NCBI RefSeq assembly: GCF_028679125.1
Contig: NZ_JAJRCG010000002.1
Location: 212,962 to 276,961, forward strand
Reading direction: 5' to 3'
From: Methanoregula sp.
Lineage (GTDB): Archaea > Halobacteriota > Methanomicrobia > Methanomicrobiales > Methanospirillaceae
Length of the DNA: 64,000 nt
The notes beneath the pieces are model-generated. The model did not search any database. It worked only from the letters and a program-made list of their open reading frames with translations, and was not told where the DNA came from. Every line of letters starts with the position of its first letter. Within the stretch, counting starts at the first letter, position 1. This document shows positions 62,559 to 64,000 of the stretch, piece after piece. The translations under genes and the position numbers were made by a program.

Positions 62559-63315
62559 AGGAACGCCGATCACGGCTACGATCACCCGGATCAAAAACGA
62601 GACCCCGAATATCCAGACGTTCTTCTTTGAGCCTCCCGTGGTATTCTCCCCCGGCCAGTTTGTCATGGTCTGGGTGCCCGGGGTAGACGAGATCCCGATG
62701 GCCTTGTCATCGTTAAACAGCATCACCGTCCAGAAGGTGGGCGATGCAACCTCCGCGCTCTTCTCGCTGAAGATCGGGGACAGGATCGGGATCCGGGGGC
62801 CGCTTGGCAATGGTTTCTCCAAAGCCGAGAAGATCCTCGCGATCGCCGGCGGCGTGGGTGCTGCCCCGCTCCTCCCGCTCGTCAGGGCCGACTGTGTCAT
62901 GACCATGCTCCTTGGGGCGCGGACCGAGGCCGAACTGCTCTTCATCGACCAGCTCGATGAATGCACCGATGTCCTGATCGCTACCGATGACGGGACCTGC
63001 GGCCATCACGGCTTTGTGCCGGCGCTGATGGACGACCTCAACCTCGGGGCATACGACCGGATCGTTGTCTGCGGGCCGGAAGTGATGATGCGGGCCGTGC
63101 TTGCCAAGGTGGTGGAGAAGGGCCTTGAGCCAAAGACCGAGTTCTCGCTCCACCGGTATATGAAATGCGGGGTGGGGGTCTGCGGATCGTGCTGCATCGA
63201 CCCGTCCGGTCTCCGCGTCTGCCGTGACGGCCCGGTCTTTTCCGGGGATGTCCTGTTGAAGAGCGAGTTCGGCCATTACATGCGGGACGCGAGCGGCAGG
63301 AAGAAGAAGATCTGA
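62551..63315 (+). CDS. pyrK: Dihydroorotate dehydrogenase, electron transfer subunit
   Basis: 254 residues from ATG 62551, inside the last codons of pyrD; a longer frame to 62482 lies in pyrD and is ignored. FAD domain (~1-100), NAD-binding GGVGAAPLLPL (~108-118), and the [2Fe-2S] site CGVGVCGSCC..VCRDGP (~210-230). It takes electrons from PyrD and reduces NAD(P). Standard class 1B pair. Confidence 0.95.
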   Translation: MAEGTPITATITRIKNETPNIQTFFFEPPVVFSPGQFVMVWVPGVDEIPMALSSLNSITVQKVGDATSALFSLKIGDRIGIRGPLGNGFSKAEKILAIAGGVGAAPLLPLVRADCVMTMLLGARTEAELLFIDQLDECTDVLIATDDGTCGHHGFVPALMDDLNLGAYDRIVVCGPEVMMRAVLAKVVEKGLEPKTEFSLHRYMKCGVGVCGSCCIDPSGLRVCRDGPVFSGDVLLKSEFGHYMRDASGRKKKI

Positions 63316-63434
63316 TTTTTTCTGGGAATTGAGAGAATTTACTACGTTCATCTCAGTATAGGTAACTATCTGTCCCATCTCGAATCATTTATCAACTATT
63401 TATAAATAATAAAAGATTATACTAACTGGATTTC

Positions 63435-63887
63435 ATGGCATCACTACAGCATCGCCATACGGTATCTGATAAACATCCAATTCCATCGCCGTTAGGTGTG
63501 AACATATACATTGACGAATCGGGAGATCTGGGATACCCGAACGGATCGAAATTTTTTGTGTTCGGTGCAGTGATTGTGAAAAACCATAATGACGAAAAAT
63601 GCTGTAAAAAACACGTAATGAGGGCAAAACGAAAGATCTGGGGATCGTATAAATTCGATGAACTTAAAAGTTCGAATCTTCACGACGAATGTCGGGAGAT
63701 TGTTATCAAAGAAATCTTAAAAGGGGATTATGATTTTGCTTATTCATTATTACGAAAAGATGAGGTGAAACCCGATCTCAGAAATACATCCGGATTGTAC
63801 AACTGGCTGGCAGCATTGCTTGTTGAAGAAATTATCATTAAATATGGTTTTAAAAGTGATGTTAATGTAATAATTGATGCTCTGTAG
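63435..63887 (+). CDS. DUF3800-type protein, apparently truncated
   Basis: 150 residues. IYIDESGDLG (~25-34) and FFVFGAVIV are the hallmark start of DUF3800 proteins, which are predicted RNase H-like nucleases often found with mobile or defence genes. Family members are usually over 200 residues; this one stops at TAG 63885 soon after NVIIDAL. In a neighbouring frame the sequence continues without stop to the window end (RKPKLKQIVSTTARSK), which would fit a frameshift. The DNA is more AT-rich than the pyr genes. It may be degraded or end naturally. Confidence 0.65.
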   Translation: MASLQHRHTVSDKHPIPSPLGVNIYIDESGDLGYPNGSKFFVFGAVIVKNHNDEKCCKKHVMRAKRKIWGSYKFDELKSSNLHDECREIVIKEILKGDYDFAYSLLRKDEVKPDLRNTSGLYNWLAALLVEEIIIKYGFKSDVNVIIDAL

Positions 63888-64000
63888 AAAACCTAAACTA
63901 AAACAGATTGTATCGACGACCGCAAGATCTAAAGTACAGCGTCTCCTTACTTTGATGTGTCGTCATGTAAGGAGACAATTAAGAGATCGGCAAGCCGGAA

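Noticed and set aside
63665..63690. T-loop-like GTTCGAATC suggesting a tRNA
   Set aside because: No matching acceptor stem, D-arm or anticodon arm; it lies within a coding sequence.

Overview
The window looks like a piece of a methanogenic archaeal chromosome, most likely a Methanomicrobiales member of the Methanoregula type. This is inferred from the mix of genes: an archaeal form III RuBisCO, a family B DNA polymerase, a lactate/malate-type dehydrogenase, PyrD/PyrK, an extreme density of PAS-domain histidine kinases with the methanogen 'TRHDI(L/N)NQ' or 'IHHRVKNN' phosphoacceptor motifs, flavodoxin/ferredoxin proteins, T-rich terminators, TATA boxes and GGTGA-type ribosome binding sites. 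No rRNA, tRNA, CRISPR array or intact insertion sequence was recognised.

Layout. 1-6.8 kb: a partial unknown gene, a SpoIIE/RsbU-like phosphatase with an extracellular Cache sensor, small exported proteins, a cluster of G-rich hairpin repeats and an AI-2E family permease. 7.2-19.7 kb: a run of seven signalling genes on the minus strand (dCache kinase, two stand-alone receivers, two receiver-kinase hybrids, an eight-PAS kinase and a receiver-GAF protein), with overlaps and short gaps suggesting co-transcription. 19.8-23.5 kb: another receiver-PAS-kinase, the relic of a third paralogue, and a two-gene unit of a kinase-like PAS protein without an ATPase domain plus a KaiC/RecA-fold protein. 24.7-34.0 kb: four more kinases and a PAS remnant. 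34.4-43.9 kb: a YkgJ-type Cys protein, PPK2 polyphosphate kinase, a five-PAS kinase behind an iron alcohol dehydrogenase, a receiver with a long Pro-rich tail, an alpha/beta hydrolase and RuBisCO.

43.9-53.5 kb is the accessory part: a degenerate direct-repeat field, an AbrB/MazF-type toxin-antitoxin pair, then a compact six-gene redox operon (46.5-51.2 kb), and an AT-rich, probably imported gene with a HEPN ribonuclease-type motif. The redox operon starts with an ArsR-type DNA-binding domain fused to a flavodoxin domain and preceded by a ferredoxin-like CX2CX2CX3C motif. It continues with a flavodoxin, a flavodoxin-ferredoxin fusion, another flavodoxin, a NapH-like membrane Fe-S protein and a radical SAM enzyme. 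A perfect inverted repeat lies at its promoter. This is the best candidate for an undescribed system. 53.5-63.3 kb is mostly housekeeping: chagasin-like lipoprotein, UvrB, a kinase-like PAS membrane protein, PolB, malate dehydrogenase and the divergent pyrD-pyrK pair. A DUF3800 gene, apparently cut short, closes the window.

How the parts may work together: many of the kinases share near-identical PAS modules and membrane modules, several receivers have no output domain, and two kinases have lost the phosphoacceptor histidine. That points to a phosphorelay network expanded by local duplication and module swapping, some of whose members are scaffolds or decoys. This is inference from architecture only.
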